From Dactylonectria macrodidyma (Eukaryota; Ascomycota; Sordariomycetes; Hypocreales; Nectriaceae): a stretch of 64,000 bases of DNA. The notes beneath the pieces are model-generated. The model was not told the origin of the DNA. It saw nothing but the letters and a program-made list of their open reading frames with translations, and ran no database searches. Position 1 is the stretch's first letter, and the number at the start of each line of letters is the position of its first letter. The stretch covers positions 496,001 through 560,000 of the forward strand of contig JAGMUV010000026.1 of the NCBI GenBank assembly GCA_020744425.1, read 5' to 3'. The position numbers were made by a program, and so were the translations under genes. Of the stretch, positions 19,584 through 30,800 are shown one piece after another.

Positions 19584-20741
19584 ATGGTCGCCACTGTCGA
19601 TAACCCAATGGCCACCGCTCCCCCTGGCCCCGTTGACCGAGTACCTCCCTGCCCCCTCCTCAACGCCAGCAACACCGAGGAAACGTTCCGAGATGCCTTC
19701 GCAGCCAACCCAACCGGTCTCATGAAAGAAGTCTTCCTCGTATGTAACGCCGCCTACAGCATGCAAGGGGTCATCGAGTCCCTACGTACAGAAGTAGAGG
19801 ACCTCCAAAACCGCCTGGAAAATACGCTCATTACTAAGAGCGAAGGAGACGCAACGATCACCCGCCTCATGGCAGAAAACGGCACATACCTGAAAGTTAT
19901 TCAGTCAGGAGGAGCTTCACATCGCACACCAGAACACCCCGACCCTGAGGCCTTCACTGGGGAGGACCCTACTCTTCTGCCGAATTTCCTTCAGCAGCTC
20001 GACCTAAAGCTCGAAATGAACAAAGATTGGTGGAATTCAGAGTCTCAACGTATGGGATACGTCGTCTCATGCCTCAAAGGCAAAGCACACGACCAAGTCA
20101 GCTACAATATCAGAAATGGAGTAGTTCTATTCGACAACGTCAACGCCATAAAAAACGTCCTTCAGTCGGCCTTCGGAGATATCGACGCTAAAGCCACAGC
20201 TCAACTCAAGATCTTCGACATGAAACAGGGTCACAGACCCGTTACGACATTCCTCCCTGAATGGTATGCCATCGCCAAGCTCACCGGGTGGGACAGTGGA
20301 GCTCTCATCGCTCACCTCCGACGTGCCCTCCACAACGACATCACCTGGAGACTTTCCCTCACCAAGGTCAAAGACATGCCGACCGAACTTACTCAATTTA
20401 TGGACCTCGTCCGTACCTGCGATAACGAGTGCCGTCAAGTCGATGCCAATTACTTCAAGAAGAACACCAACAAGCCCCCAGTCAATCCCACCACAAGTTT
20501 ACTACCTACCACCACGCCGCAGTTGACTACTCCCAACGGCGGGGACCCAATGGATCTGAGCATCGTCACCTGGGGGGCAAAAGACATCGCCTCCGGCCGC
20601 AGACCCAAAACTAACGAGGAGAGAGCGGCACGCAAAGCCTATTGCACGGCACACGGGCTCTGCCACTGGTGCAGCTCGGACAAACATCGTTCCCTTAGCT
20701 GCCCTATGGCCCCCTGGAACAGCGAGGAGAAAAAAGAATAG
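19584..20741 (+). CDS. Gypsy Gag polyprotein
   Basis: A complete 385-codon frame starting MVATVDNPMATAPP. Features in order are a coiled-coil-like segment (residues about 60-95, VIESLRTEVEDLQNRLEN), the retrotransposon gag capsid core (PEAFTGEDPTLLPNFLQQL through LRRALHNDITWRL) and a linker rich in Pro/Thr. Near the C-terminus is a CCHC zinc knuckle, CHWCSSDKHRSLSC, which fits C-x2-C-x4-H-x4-C. The product should form particles and bind the element RNA. The stop at 20739-20741 is not followed by pol; it is followed by a repeated leader. The intact gag may explain why this copy kept moving. Confidence 0.9.
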   Translation: MVATVDNPMATAPPGPVDRVPPCPLLNASNTEETFRDAFAANPTGLMKEVFLVCNAAYSMQGVIESLRTEVEDLQNRLENTLITKSEGDATITRLMAENGTYLKVIQSGGASHRTPEHPDPEAFTGEDPTLLPNFLQQLDLKLEMNKDWWNSESQRMGYVVSCLKGKAHDQVSYNIRNGVVLFDNVNAIKNVLQSAFGDIDAKATAQLKIFDMKQGHRPVTTFLPEWYAIAKLTGWDSGALIAHLRRALHNDITWRLSLTKVKDMPTELTQFMDLVRTCDNECRQVDANYFKKNTNKPPVNPTTSLLPTTTPQLTTPNGGDPMDLSIVTWGAKDIASGRRPKTNEERAARKAYCTAHGLCHWCSSDKHRSLSCPMAPWNSEEKKE

Positions 20742-20755
20742 TCTCCAACGGAAGT

Positions 20756-21080
20756 TGCACTCGGCCTCGTTCGTGCTCTTGTCCCGTCACATATTGTTTA
20801 CCAGTACCACGACACGGCATATCACTGTCGACGCGAATATCGCTAGTTCCCCTCCAAACGTCACCAACTGTGCCAAAACCCCACCCCAACGCCCCTGAAG
20901 CAGAATTTTCACTCCTCTCTCTCCATCAAGCCAAACAAACCAAACGAACCAAACCAAACGAACCAAACCAAACGAACCAAACCAAACGAACCAAACCAAA
21001 CGAACCAAACCAAACGAACCAAACCAAACGAACCAAACCAAACGAACCGAACCAAACGAACCAAACTAACCAACCAAAAC
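20756..21080 (+). repeat. Second partial LTR end plus leader with 14-bp tandem repeats
   Basis: About 40 bases matching the LTR end (GTTGCACTCGGCCTCGTTCG onward to CGTCACA) are followed by a copy of the leader. This copy holds about nine units of the 14-mer AACCAAACCAAACG at 20940-21070. It marks a recombination joint between two element copies or a template switch. Confidence 0.8.
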
Positions 21081-21165
21081 CTAACGAAACCGTCAACTCC
21101 ACCTACACCATAAGCCGCCACCGTCAAGTCAATAACGCCATAATCACCGGCGCCAGCGTATCGAG

Positions 21166-21603
21166 TTGGAGACATGGTGCTACCTAGCACACGTAACATC
21201 GAATCAGCCAGACCCATTCCAAAACGAGACCACAAACTCCATCCACAATTCATTCCACACAAGCCTCCTGCGACCATCACCAAACGACCCGCTCCCCGGC
21301 CAACACAACCCCCCGCCTCCGCCAATAACCCTAGATGCAAAAGGGGAGAGACTCTGGGCGATTGAAGCAATACTGAACTCGAAACGCACAAAACTGAAGG
21401 GCTTCCAGTACCATATTCTATGGAGAAGCTTTGATCTCAAGGAAGCAACGTGGGAACCACTGCACAACGTCGTCAACGCTCACATTGCCATCAAAGAGTT
21501 CGAAAAGCGCTACAAAAACAAACCTAGACCCACGAAGCAAGAAATGCAAAGCGCCCGCCTCCAGGCAAAGCAAGACGTGGAAGAATCAGAAGAGATGGAG
21601 TAA
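21166..21603 (+). pseudogene. Gypsy polyprotein C-terminal remnant with chromodomain
   Basis: The frame ends with a chromodomain-like segment: LWAIEAILNSKRT, FQYHILWRSFDLKEATWEP and a C-terminal helix AHIAIKEFEKRYKNKPRP. Before it lies the usual linker after integrase (HTSLLRPSPNDPLPGQ). The catalytic core is absent. Chromodomains direct Gypsy integration to particular chromatin, but without integrase this piece has no obvious use. It may remain as cis sequence for replication. Confidence 0.85.
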
Positions 21604-21615
21604 GGGGGGACCATA

Positions 21616-21785
21616 TGTGAGGGAACGATCATGTGACTTTCATACTTATGAATAGTCCCACTTTATGAATGTTGTATAAATAGCTTCAGCCAGGGGTTTC
21701 CTTAGGAATCTCGCTTTCTCTCCTTAAAAAACAATCATTTTGCCCAAGTCGCACCCGACCTCGTTCGTGCTCTTGTACCGTCACA
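21616..21785 (+). repeat. Gypsy right LTR
   Basis: It has the same ends as the left LTR and one visible difference. It is followed directly by GCAAG, the second copy of the target duplication. Confidence 0.92.
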
Positions 21786-23379
21786 GCAAGGGCGTTGCTT
21801 CGGCCATATTCTCAATCTCTCTGCCAAAGCGCTACTGTTTGGAAAGAACGTAGACGCTTTTGAGAAGCAGCTGAATGGCGAGGCTATGCTAACAGAAACC
21901 GAATGCGAGCTCTGGCGGAGGAGCGGGCCGGTTGGAAAGATTTACATTATCGTGACTGAGATCCATCGCTCGGACCGGCTGACATACATGCTTCGGGACC
22001 TTCAGCTGGACGATATCAATAAGGCGTCGGATCCGAAAATACGAACGAGGAAGCCTTTATTCGTTGTCGTCGACAATGATACACGTTGGCTTTCGCAGCT
22101 GTATATGATCCGCCGCGCACTTAAGCTACGCCCGTATCTCGCGATGTTGCAGGTCAAGCGAAAACTGCAATGGGAGCAGGGGGAAAAGCCAAAACGGTCC
22201 ATCGTAGGTAAAAGATCATCGGCAATGCCGCGCATCTGCTGTCCAGAGCTCGAGGTCACAAGCAACGACTGGGACGTTCTTGAACACATCGTCACTATCC
22301 TAGGCCATTATGAAAACGCTGTCAAGACGCTTGAAGGTGACGGAATCATTAGGAAGCGCAAGAAGGGATACTGTGGGTCCTATGGTAACATCTGGGACGT
22401 GATCCATGGCTTTGAGTATCTTCTCGAGGTTCTTGAATACTACAAGGCGATAGCTGAGGACTTCCCAGAGCCTGAGCACTTCAAAGTCGGCCTGAACATG
22501 GCCTGGGAGAAGCTCGAGAAGTACTACTCGAAGCTGAATGAGACACCGATTTACTATGCTGGTCTTGCCTTTCACCCTGCGTACCGATGGAATTGGCTCA
22601 CGGATCATTGGGCAGAGCACCCGGAATGGATTGCAGAAGCAAAAAAAATGGTTCAGGAGGTGTGGATGAATAGCTATCGCGATCTGGATATTGCGATGAA
22701 TGCGGAGAATCACGGCCCTGTGGCGAAACGTCAGAAGCGATATTATAATGCTTTTGAAGAGCATTGCAGCAAAGCTCGCCGGAAACCCATGGGCAATGGC
22801 GGCATCTTGGGGCCGTTCAACGATGAGTATGAGGCCTGGCAGGCGCAGCCGGAGTACGGCGATGACTAGGTTCGCGATCCGCTAGCGTACTGGCATGAGA
22901 ATCGGTTCAAGTATCCTCGGCTGTCGCGTATGGCGCTGGACTTCCTCACCATACACGCAATGTCAGCGGAATGCGAGAGAATGTTTTCGGCAGCAGGCCG
23001 TATGGTGACGCCTATTCGGGCCTCCCTGGACGCTCAGGTGATTGGGATCTGTCAAGTGGTACGCTCCTGGCTGCGCGCAGGCATCGTTGGCAATAAGGGC
23101 GCGACAGAGTTGGTCTCCTTGGTACGGGAAACAGACGAAGGAGCAGAGAATTTTAGGTCAAGTGACGACAAGGTTTCCGAGGCGACGTCGGCATGGCTGT
23201 TGGAGAAACTAAGTGAACTACTGGAAGAAGAAAAAATGTGGGAATAGACTCACAATGTGCTTCACAATTGCCTAACCCGGAAGTCGAACTCTCGTACACG
23301 CAAAATCTACTTGGTGTACATCAATCAACGAAAGCCCCAGATTGATACACTCAACTGGCCTTTTGCTGACTAAAATACA

Positions 23380-23434
23380 CGTACACTAAACCAGGGGCTT
23401 CAGTGTACGTTGATGTAGTTGATCGGAGCCCTGG
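23380..23434. repeat. Probable right end of the 18.6-23.4 kb hAT
   Basis: Related words AAGCCCCAGATTGATACAC (about 23330) and CAGGGGCTTCAGTGTAC (about 23395) face each other, and the sequence ends GATCGGAGCCCTG at about 23434, a plausible hAT terminus. The left end is lost, so the terminus cannot be confirmed by pairing or duplication. Confidence 0.4.
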
Positions 23435-23601
23435 TCTCAGGCATTCAGGTCGAGGCAACAAAGCCAGCCACGGCTTCTGAATCTACTTCCACGAGTGGTG
23501 CGTCGTCGTCCACCGACTCCGCTACCGGTGGCGCTGGGAAGATGGCTGTGTCCATTATGGCTGCTGCAGGGGCCGGGTTAATACTCATGTTGCAATTGTA
23601 A
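23434..23601 (+). pseudogene. C-terminal tail of a GPI-anchored surface protein, truncated
   Basis: The frame gives a Thr/Ser-rich stretch (ATASESTSTSGASSSTDS), a small-residue site (GGAGK), and a final hydrophobic helix (MAVSIMAAAGAGLILMLQL) ending at 23601. This is the classic layout of a fungal GPI-anchor signal. The signal peptide and functional domain are missing, because the hAT end lies immediately upstream. It was probably a secreted cell-wall protein, possibly CFEM-type, but the family cannot be told from the tail. Confidence 0.6.
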
Positions 23602-24480
23602 AGAAGTGTAACGGGTCAGGCCAACTTGGCTGGCGGCTCTGCCGCCACGCCCGAATTCTTCTCCACAGCGCCATCGAGTTGATTCTCGAATCTTCTATAT
23701 TAAAGAAGACATAACGCGTTTCACGCACCCAGTTTGTATTTAGATTCTTTCCTTTCTTCATCTTGAAAGTAAACAGCATAGGGACTAGTTAGTTGAATCA
23801 ACTCGCTAGTGGCCTTTCACAAGAAGCTCCAGTAGGGTGTTAGGAATAGTGTCTTAGTGATGAATCAAATTGAATATGTCAGCGAGCCAACAGTATGTCA
23901 TAGGAAGGGCCGTGCCGATTTAAATGACATCACTAGTCAATAACTAGCTACTAGCGCTCATCGACCTCTGTGTCTCGAGTCTTAAATAGTGCAATGAATT
24001 GGATTCGTGGCTTGAAGGCAAACAAGAGTCGGCGGCCGGAGGTATAATGTTGCAATGTTGTCGTCATGATTATTTCATAAGCAGCCTTCTATCATGGCCT
24101 TGCCTCACAGGCCGGCACTTACACCAGGGATAAAAAGGGAGCTCCAGCTCTTCCAAAAAGAGCTGGGACTTGTGGAGGAGCATAACAGGAGGCGGGTAGA
24201 GGCGAGCCAGGAAAACACGTCTTGAAGAAGAATTAGATGTCTTGACTAGAAGTTATGCAACCAAGACCAACTCTGCCCTACATGTCCGCACCTCAGATGG
24301 GTGTGGTATGTTGGATTCTACCATTACGTTATTCCTTTGTCATAGCTCATACGGTTGGGCCGGATGATCGAGATTATTCCATGACAACTCCGGGGAAAGG
24401 AAGCCGACTACCTGGTCAGTGGCCACTCATGATTGGATCAGGTGTTTTGGTGGTGCCGCGGGTATGATATCTGTACACGC
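23602..24480. other. No clear gene; small ORF at 24094-24225
   Basis: A 43-codon frame at 24094-24225 (MALPHRPALTPGIKREL, then a charged helix) is the only item of note. I do not recognise it and it may be a fragment. Confidence 0.3.
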
Positions 24481-24722
24481 TGTCAACGAGCCTCACCTAG
24501 GTCAACCTTATGTGCCGAAATCCGTCCTGCCGCGAGATCTTGCCTGCCGAGATTTATAAAGTTCATCTTAGCAGTTTAGCACGAGGCTATTTACATTTCT
24601 TAAGCAGATACGCCGGCATAGCTCTAGCCTTAGGATCTTAGGCATCATGATTCCTAGGTACATAAGACAGCTAGGCTGCCAGCCAGCTAGAGAGATCAAG
24701 AGCTTCTATTATCATCAATGCA
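24481..24722 (+). repeat. Probable solo LTR (Copia type)
   Basis: The segment starts TGTCAACGAGCC, has TTTATAAAG at about 24550, and ends in AGAGATCAAGAGCTTCTATT and ATCATCA. This is the end motif shared with 4182-4215. The precise right end and a target duplication were not found. Confidence 0.4.
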
Positions 24723-25140
24723 ACTACTGTTTTCACCAAGATCGTTACCTCTGACAACAGCAATAGACAAAGCGCGCAGATGGAAGCCAAACGTTTTTTT
24801 TTCCCGCCGAGCGCGAGACTTGAGATGTTGGGCCCGATGCTGACCGATCGTTTAAAGCTGCATGGGGGCGTGAACTTTCCAACACTTAAACCGTACATAA
24901 CTTGTAAATCTCGACACTGCTGGGCCTATCGACCGTACTGTCTCGTATTGATATCCCACTTTTGACAACGCCCCTTAACCTTTCGTTAACTAGCATTAGC
25001 ATAGTGATATGATAAAAAGAAGAAAGTTTGAAGTGGGGAGATGTGTTTTCGCATGACGTGTCTCACTCGCTTATCTATTTCCCTCACTTATTAATAATGC
25101 TATGTTATTTAACGGCTGTGATTTCTGCTATGTTGCTGCA

Positions 25141-25200
25141 TTATGATGTGTGTGACTGTATTATGATGCGTGTGACTGTATTATGACATGTGTCATGGCA
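25141..25200. repeat. Three tandem 20-bp units
   Basis: TTATGATGTGTGTGACTGTA at 25141-25160 is followed by a copy with one change and a third, more diverged copy. It lies about 320 bp upstream of the spherulin-4 gene and could be a regulatory repeat or a neutral microsatellite. Confidence 0.75.
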
Positions 25201-25430
25201 TTAATTCGTCTTTTGCGTTAGCCTTTGACGATTTAGAAAGCTTAATTATATTTGTTCTAAATATAGTTAGTTAAGGCATAAAGAAGATGCATGACGTGTA
25301 TCGCGATGCGCCTCTAAACTTACTGCTGGGTTTAGTTGCTGTGATGTGAGATATTAGGTATGATCCGTTAATTCTATAGATTACTGTATGTTTTCTACTG
25401 GGCTGCTTTAATCCCCTATAGCTATACTCG

Positions 25431-25440
25431 ATTTATATAA
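25431..25440 (+). promoter_or_regulatory. TATA-like box of spherulin-4 gene
   Basis: ATTTATATAA lies about 78 bp before the ATG at 25518. Position and match suit a fungal TATA element. No other box was resolved. Confidence 0.45.
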
Positions 25441-25517
25441 GCATCTATGCTCCCTCACCATTAATGAGCTCGTGGAATAAGTATCTCCATTCTCTATAAT
25501 ACCAACATAATTTCAGT

Positions 25518-26339
25518 ATGCGCTTCTCAGTCACGGCGAGCCTTCTCCTAGGCCAGGCGATGTCTGCCCTCGCTACTGGCATCATCTTGCCGCTCTATTT
25601 ATATCCCTCCAACGGAGCTGCTACTTGGAAGCCCGCCTTTGACGCCATGTCGTCTAATTCTATTCTGTGGCTAGCCATTCTCAACCCATCCAACGGCCCC
25701 GGCTCTACCGGCGAACCTGGTAATAACGACCCGAACTATATCACCGGCACATCTAAGCTCAATAGCTACTCCAACGTTAAAACTATCGGCTATGTTTATA
25801 CCAGCTACGCTAAGATGCCGCTGCGTAAGCTTAAGGCTAAAATCACTACATGGAGCGAGTGGGCTACCTACTCCAAGGCCAATATCGCCGTGCATGGCAT
25901 CTTCTTCGACGAGTGTAGTAGCGCCAATTTTGATTACCTTAATCAGGCTATTACATTCGCGCGTGGGGCCTTCGGTAATAGCATCACCACGGTGTGCAAC
26001 TTCGGCGCTAAGGCTGGTGCCGAATTTTACACAATCTGCGACGTGGTAGTCGCCTTCGAGAGCTGCCTCAACTGTCCCGACGGGCCGCCGTATATGGACC
26101 AGGCGACGCTAAGCAATAACATCCCTAGCGGCTATATGACCCAGGGTGCTATTATCCTGAACCGGTTTACTGGTACATCTGCTGATGGTAGGGTGGCGAA
26201 TCAGTCGCTGATTAATGAGTATGTCCAGACTATGAAGCAAAATGGTCTAGGGTGGTTTTACTTTGCGTCGGCTGGTTATGATACTCTTACTGCTCCACCG
26301 GCGACTGTTGGAGCTGACGCTGCTGCGCTAGCTGCCTGA
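25518..26339 (+). CDS. Spherulin-4-like secreted protein (GH135-type glycoside hydrolase)
   Basis: An intact single-exon gene of 273 residues. Residues 1-19 (MRFSVTASLLLGQAMSALA) form a signal peptide. The mature part follows the spherulin-4 pattern: GIILPLYLYPSNGAATW, LWLAILNPSNGPG, IGYVYTSYAKMPL and VHGIFFDECSS, then VVVAFESCLN and GWFYFASAGYDTL near the end. In the characterised relative Sph3 of Aspergillus fumigatus, an adjacent Asp-Glu pair and a further Glu on this barrel form the active site. FFDE and AFE here match those places. Sph3 cleaves the exopolysaccharide galactosaminogalactan, so a role in matrix trimming is reasonable but inferred. Upstream DNA is AT-rich. No mobile sequence interrupts it. 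Confidence 0.88.
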   Translation: MRFSVTASLLLGQAMSALATGIILPLYLYPSNGAATWKPAFDAMSSNSILWLAILNPSNGPGSTGEPGNNDPNYITGTSKLNSYSNVKTIGYVYTSYAKMPLRKLKAKITTWSEWATYSKANIAVHGIFFDECSSANFDYLNQAITFARGAFGNSITTVCNFGAKAGAEFYTICDVVVAFESCLNCPDGPPYMDQATLSNNIPSGYMTQGAIILNRFTGTSADGRVANQSLINEYVQTMKQNGLGWFYFASAGYDTLTAPPATVGADAAALAA

Positions 26340-26799
26340 GTGCATATAAGGTAAGAGCTGCATGTTCTATGTGATATCTCTCTCCTTGTCCTAGCGTTAG
26401 GGTCTAGATATGCCGAGCCGCAAGTCCTCAAATCACCTACTACTACTACTGTAACAAGGGTTGCGTGTAATTTGATCAAATACAGCAAATCTAGCCTGTC
26501 CATGCAGTGACGTCCTTTCAAAAATGCGTTCTATTACATCTTTTTTGTCCGTGCACGCGAGTGTTTTCGGACCCATTTATTCCTCATTCAACAACGCGAT
26601 CTCTATCCGGGCCTAACCCCGAGATCTTTTCGAGCTCTCTGGATCGATTGGATGAGCTCTCGCCACCATCTCTTGGGCCTGCATTTCCCTCTTCACAGAC
26701 GTCTTCTTGCTGCGCCTCCTTCGGCAGAATTGGCCGAAATAAGGCTTGCATGTTCGAGCTCTCCACCTCCCAGAGCTCCCATTTGCACTGGCTTATTCC

Positions 26800-27325
26800 C
26801 AAGGCTCGGAACCACTACACCCACTCACATTTGGACCAAGTAGAGTGGATGTACGATTTTGTAGGCAATTACCTAGTGGATGTAATACATATTCGGCCGG
26901 AGTGGAATGGACGTACACACGTGGATTTATAAGTGGATTTATAAGTGGATTTATAAGTGGATTTTTGAGGCTATTCACAACCTCGTCGGTGCGTATTCAG
27001 CCTCACTTTCAGAGGCTGACACTAACTCTTCAGCCTGTTGCTGCTGTGATGAATCGTCAACCTCGCTGGCGCTGTCCTCGCCCTCCCATAGCCATTTTGA
27101 CTCAGCAAGCGCCAGCTCGTCGTCGCTTAGAGTCACACAGCCGGCATCCAGCTTACTTTCAAGGTGTGACTTAAGCAATGCATCCAGGTCCTTGATAAGG
27201 CCAGCACGGTACCAAGAGCGTAAAATCTGACAAATGGCGATAATATCAGCATCTAGGTTCGTACGCAGCCCCGAGACCATCTTGCCAGCAGCTGAAAATA
27301 ACCTCTCACACTCGGCTGACATCGG
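26800..27325 (-). pseudogene. hAT relic: terminus, subterminal repeats and C-terminal transposase fragment
   Basis: A possible terminus CAAGGCTCGGAACCACTAC at 26800 resembles the 6458 hAT end. Four 12-bp units of GTGGATTTATAA type run from 26921 to 26968. The coding relic (26975-27322, minus) is the hAT dimerisation region, with MSAECERLFSAAGKMVSG and IIAICQILRSWYRAGLI, plus an acidic, Gln-rich tail. Everything N-terminal to MSAE is missing, and the break is near 27325. Confidence 0.7.
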
Positions 27326-27863
27326 CTGGATGTTGGAAGAACTGAGGATTCCCCCTCAACTTCAGGATTAAAGTTAAGGTTTGAAGTCCTAAAACTTAGA
27401 TCGTAGGACTTGATCGTAGGACTTTGTAGGACTCAAGTCCTAGAAGGGACCACTCGAAGATATAAGGTCTTAAAGGTCCTTCGATTGCAAGAAGAACAAT
27501 CAGAACAATAACAACCACCTTTTATCAAGTGCACTCAGCATCACTGCGCAACAACAACAACACTGGATCGTCATGAACAGTGATGTTATTGGATTGGAGG
27601 CAATTTGGATTGGATTGGATTTGTCGGAAAATGGCTGGACTGGATTTGGGTTTCTCGAAGATTTGGACTGGATTGGATTGATTGGCAACCAGCTCCTGGA
27701 GCTCCAATGGTCTAACCTGATAAGGCAAGAGCTAAGCCTAATTGAGTGGTCATTAGGAGTCTCCCGTCGTAGCTCCCGTCGCAGACCACGACACGACGCG
27801 CGAACTATCGTTCCGATATTGGGTTAACATCCAACACGCGCAGATTGCTGCGCTATTAAAAGC

Positions 27864-30800
27864 ATGGAGGCAAACGCGTCGCTCGCGACTTCAGCAGTCC
27901 TTCTACTGTGGCAGACGTGTCTGAACAGTTCACTCACCAGCTACACCATGGCCACTATCTCCAGCTATTTCGGTGCTGCCAGCGGTCGCCGTCCTGATTC
28001 TGACAGAGTTATTCTTGCTCCATCATATATTAGTCCTCGCCCAAACGACCTCGACGGAATCCTGATCGAACCCGACGAATTCAAGCTGAATGGGAAGCAA
28101 TTTGTACGCTACTCTGTTGTGGCAAAGTCCCAAAATCACACCAAGAAATGGACATCAGTCGTCTGGCAGTATGGTGAAGACATACAACTCAAGCAGGACC
28201 CGACGAAGAGGTTCTGGTACTGTTATCTGTGCGAACAGCAGCAGCGCCAACAGGGACTTCCTATTTCCGGCAAGGGCAATTGCACTGCCTTAGACCACCT
28301 GGAATCGAAACACCAAATCGATAGGGAGACTGGTGAGCACAGACATGCAAAGCGCCACCCATCGCAGCCATCAATTGTCGACTTCAACAACATATCCACC
28401 CTTGTATTCAAACGCCGATTTGACGAGTTCAAGGAACTTCTTATTCGATGGATCGTCTATTGTCACATCGCCTTCTTTCAAATCGAGAACCTCTACTTTC
28501 GCGAACTCCTCTTCTATGTTTTCCCTGGCCTGACAACACTCCTTCCAAAGGCGAGACTAGTGATTCGCAGATGGATAATAGAGGCCTTTGGGGCACGAAA
28601 GGACAGACTGCGACAAGAAATGCAAGCGGCCCACAGCAATATATCGATATCGTTCGATTTATGGACGTCACCGAACTATCAGGCTATCCTTGGATGTGTC
28701 GCGCACTTTATCAACAGAAGTGGCAAGAGAAGAACGGTTGTTCTGGCTCTTCGTGAACTGGTTGGCGAACATTCAGGTGAGAATATGGCAGATGTCCTCC
28801 TGCAAATATTTGACGACTACGGGATAAGTGGCCGGATTGGTTATTTCATGGCAGACAATGCAAGTTCGAATGATGCATGCATCGACCTGGTCCTGCGGGC
28901 TCTTTATCCGAACATGAGCAGGAAACATCGCGCACGACGACGCCTTCGGTGTTTCGGCCATATCGTCAATCTCTGTGCCCAGGCGTTTATTATGGGAAAG
29001 GATGCTGCGAAGACCTGCAAGGATCTGGACTCTGCGTATCGAGAAGGGGACTACACACGGATTCGTGAGCTGTGGAAGAAGCGTGGTGCAATTGGGAGGC
29101 TCCATAATATCGTACGATATATTAGAGCTAGCCCTCAACGGCGCCAATTCTTCAGATCAATTCAAATTGGCGGCGATCTGGCTGCGTTTGACGGATTGGA
29201 GGTAAGCTCCCCTTGTGCGCGTCGCAAGGTAGTCGCGGCGCCCTACACTTACGGTTTCAGTACTGACGTTGGAGTTTGTTGCAGCTTGTCCAAAGTCAGT
29301 CTACGCGCTGGAATTCTTATTTCTTATCAATTGGACGCGCTCTTAATGTCAAAGAACGTATCCAGCTCTTCTGCGATCAATATGAGCCTCCACAAAGTGA
29401 CAGAGACATCCTGGACCAACGCCTCAGCCCACGGCAATGGGATGAACTCGGACACCTCCACGACCAACTTGAGACATTCTACGAGGCCACAGTAATGAAC
29501 GAAGGCAGACAGTGGACTCTTGCAGATCATTTTCAATCGCTGGACTGGCTTATGGACGAAATCCACCTTGCTCGGCGAAAGTTTGAACAGCTCGCTGAAG
29601 ACGCGCTGCGGAAGCGTGGCCCGACTAGACAGGATAAGCAGAACGAATTCGACGACTATAACTGGCTTGCTGCGGCTGCAGAAGTTGCCTGGCAGAAATG
29701 CGAGAAGTACTATAACAAGGCCGATGAGTCGCCCGCTTACTACGCCGCCATATCGTTGAATCCAAGCCTCAAGAACCAATGGTACTATCAGGTTTGGAAT
29801 TGCAGTGATGATAAGCGTGCCTGGATCCAAGCTGCCGTTGGAGCAGTTAAGGAGCTCTGGGTTGACGATTACAAAGACAAGTTCGCCCACGGCGCGCCAG
29901 TTCCTACCCACGTCTTTAAGGCCCCAGAACCGAAAGAGAAATCGTTTACTTCAGTGAGAAACCACAAGCGTCTCAAACTACGCCACCTCGACCCTAATTC
30001 AAGCCCCGAACTGCCCTCAACCGATCACTACGATGAGTTTATCACCAGTGACGTTATCGGCCTTAATGATGACGAGGAATTCGACCCCATCCAGTACTGG
30101 AATGAGCGTTACCACTCGCAGACGGACCTAGCTCGTATGGCGCTGGACGTTTTAGCCCCAGTGTGGCTAACAATCAATCGAGTTCAATTTTGGCCCTCAA
30201 ACTCGATTGATTGAACCTATCTCAGCTCGATTGAAGCTTGACTTGACTAATCAGCGAGCTTGATTGACAACTTGTCAAGTACTTGATGTACTATGCCTAA
30301 TCAGGTAATTTGTATAGACCTCTTGGTGTAGCAATCCCGCGCAAGATCTTTGAAGTAATCCAGTTCTTCTGTATCATCTCAGCTTCAGCTGTGTCATCGC
30401 CGAGGCCGTTGCGCTTGTCGGTGATGAGCCACTACCGTCAGAGAATACGCGCTCTGGCTCTGCGCTCATCGCTGGCGTGCTGAAGATGTTAAGAGTAAGT
30501 TTGCTGAGAATAGGCCAAACGTGGCGTCAGTCCACCCACCACACCCAGATATCATCGTCATCGTTGGTCGAATTCGAAGGCCTTTTGACCTTGTGGAACT
30601 CTATAACATGCTGGATTGCAGCCGTCGTCGATTCTGCTGCAAACAGCTGACTGGTACCGGTATACCGCTTATTGTTATGGCAATCGGCGCCGAGGAAGTA
30701 CTTGTCACTACTATGCTCCAGCCCCGCTCCATATGAATAGATCCGCGAGACCTTTACCTGTCTGCCCACGCTCCTCTTATCCGGTATGCGATACCGTATA

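Larger units (their letters stand above)
18815..21785 (+). mobile_element. Non-autonomous Gypsy LTR element (gag plus chromodomain, no pol core), 2971 bp
   Basis: Two 170-bp LTRs (18815-18984 and 21616-21785) differ at one base by eye (CGCACT versus CGCACC). The element is flanked by the 5-bp target duplication GCAAG (18810-18814 and 21786-21790). A polypurine stretch (AAGGGGGGA, 21602-21610) precedes the right LTR. Inside are a long A/C-rich leader, a complete gag gene, a second partial leader and the C-terminal end of integrase with a chromodomain. Protease, RT, RNase H and the integrase core are absent. It is young and depends on enzymes from elsewhere. Confidence 0.92.
18610..23247 (+). 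pseudogene. hAT transposase, 5'-truncated, interrupted by a Gypsy element, one in-frame stop
   Basis: Coding blocks are 18610-18814 and 21791-23247. Joining them across the Gypsy element with one copy of the target duplication gives GRRRQGRCFGHILNLSAKAL, the expected hAT reading. The first block has YFTLDNAENNDTAMDD (second catalytic aspartate region). The second block has RCFGHILNL, FVVVDNDTRWLSQLYM and the C-terminal dimerisation region (AMSAECERMFSAAGRM, VIGICQVVRSWLRAG). The frame is broken by a TAG at 22867-22869, explained by CAG to TAG. The N-terminus and left end are missing. Confidence 0.85.
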
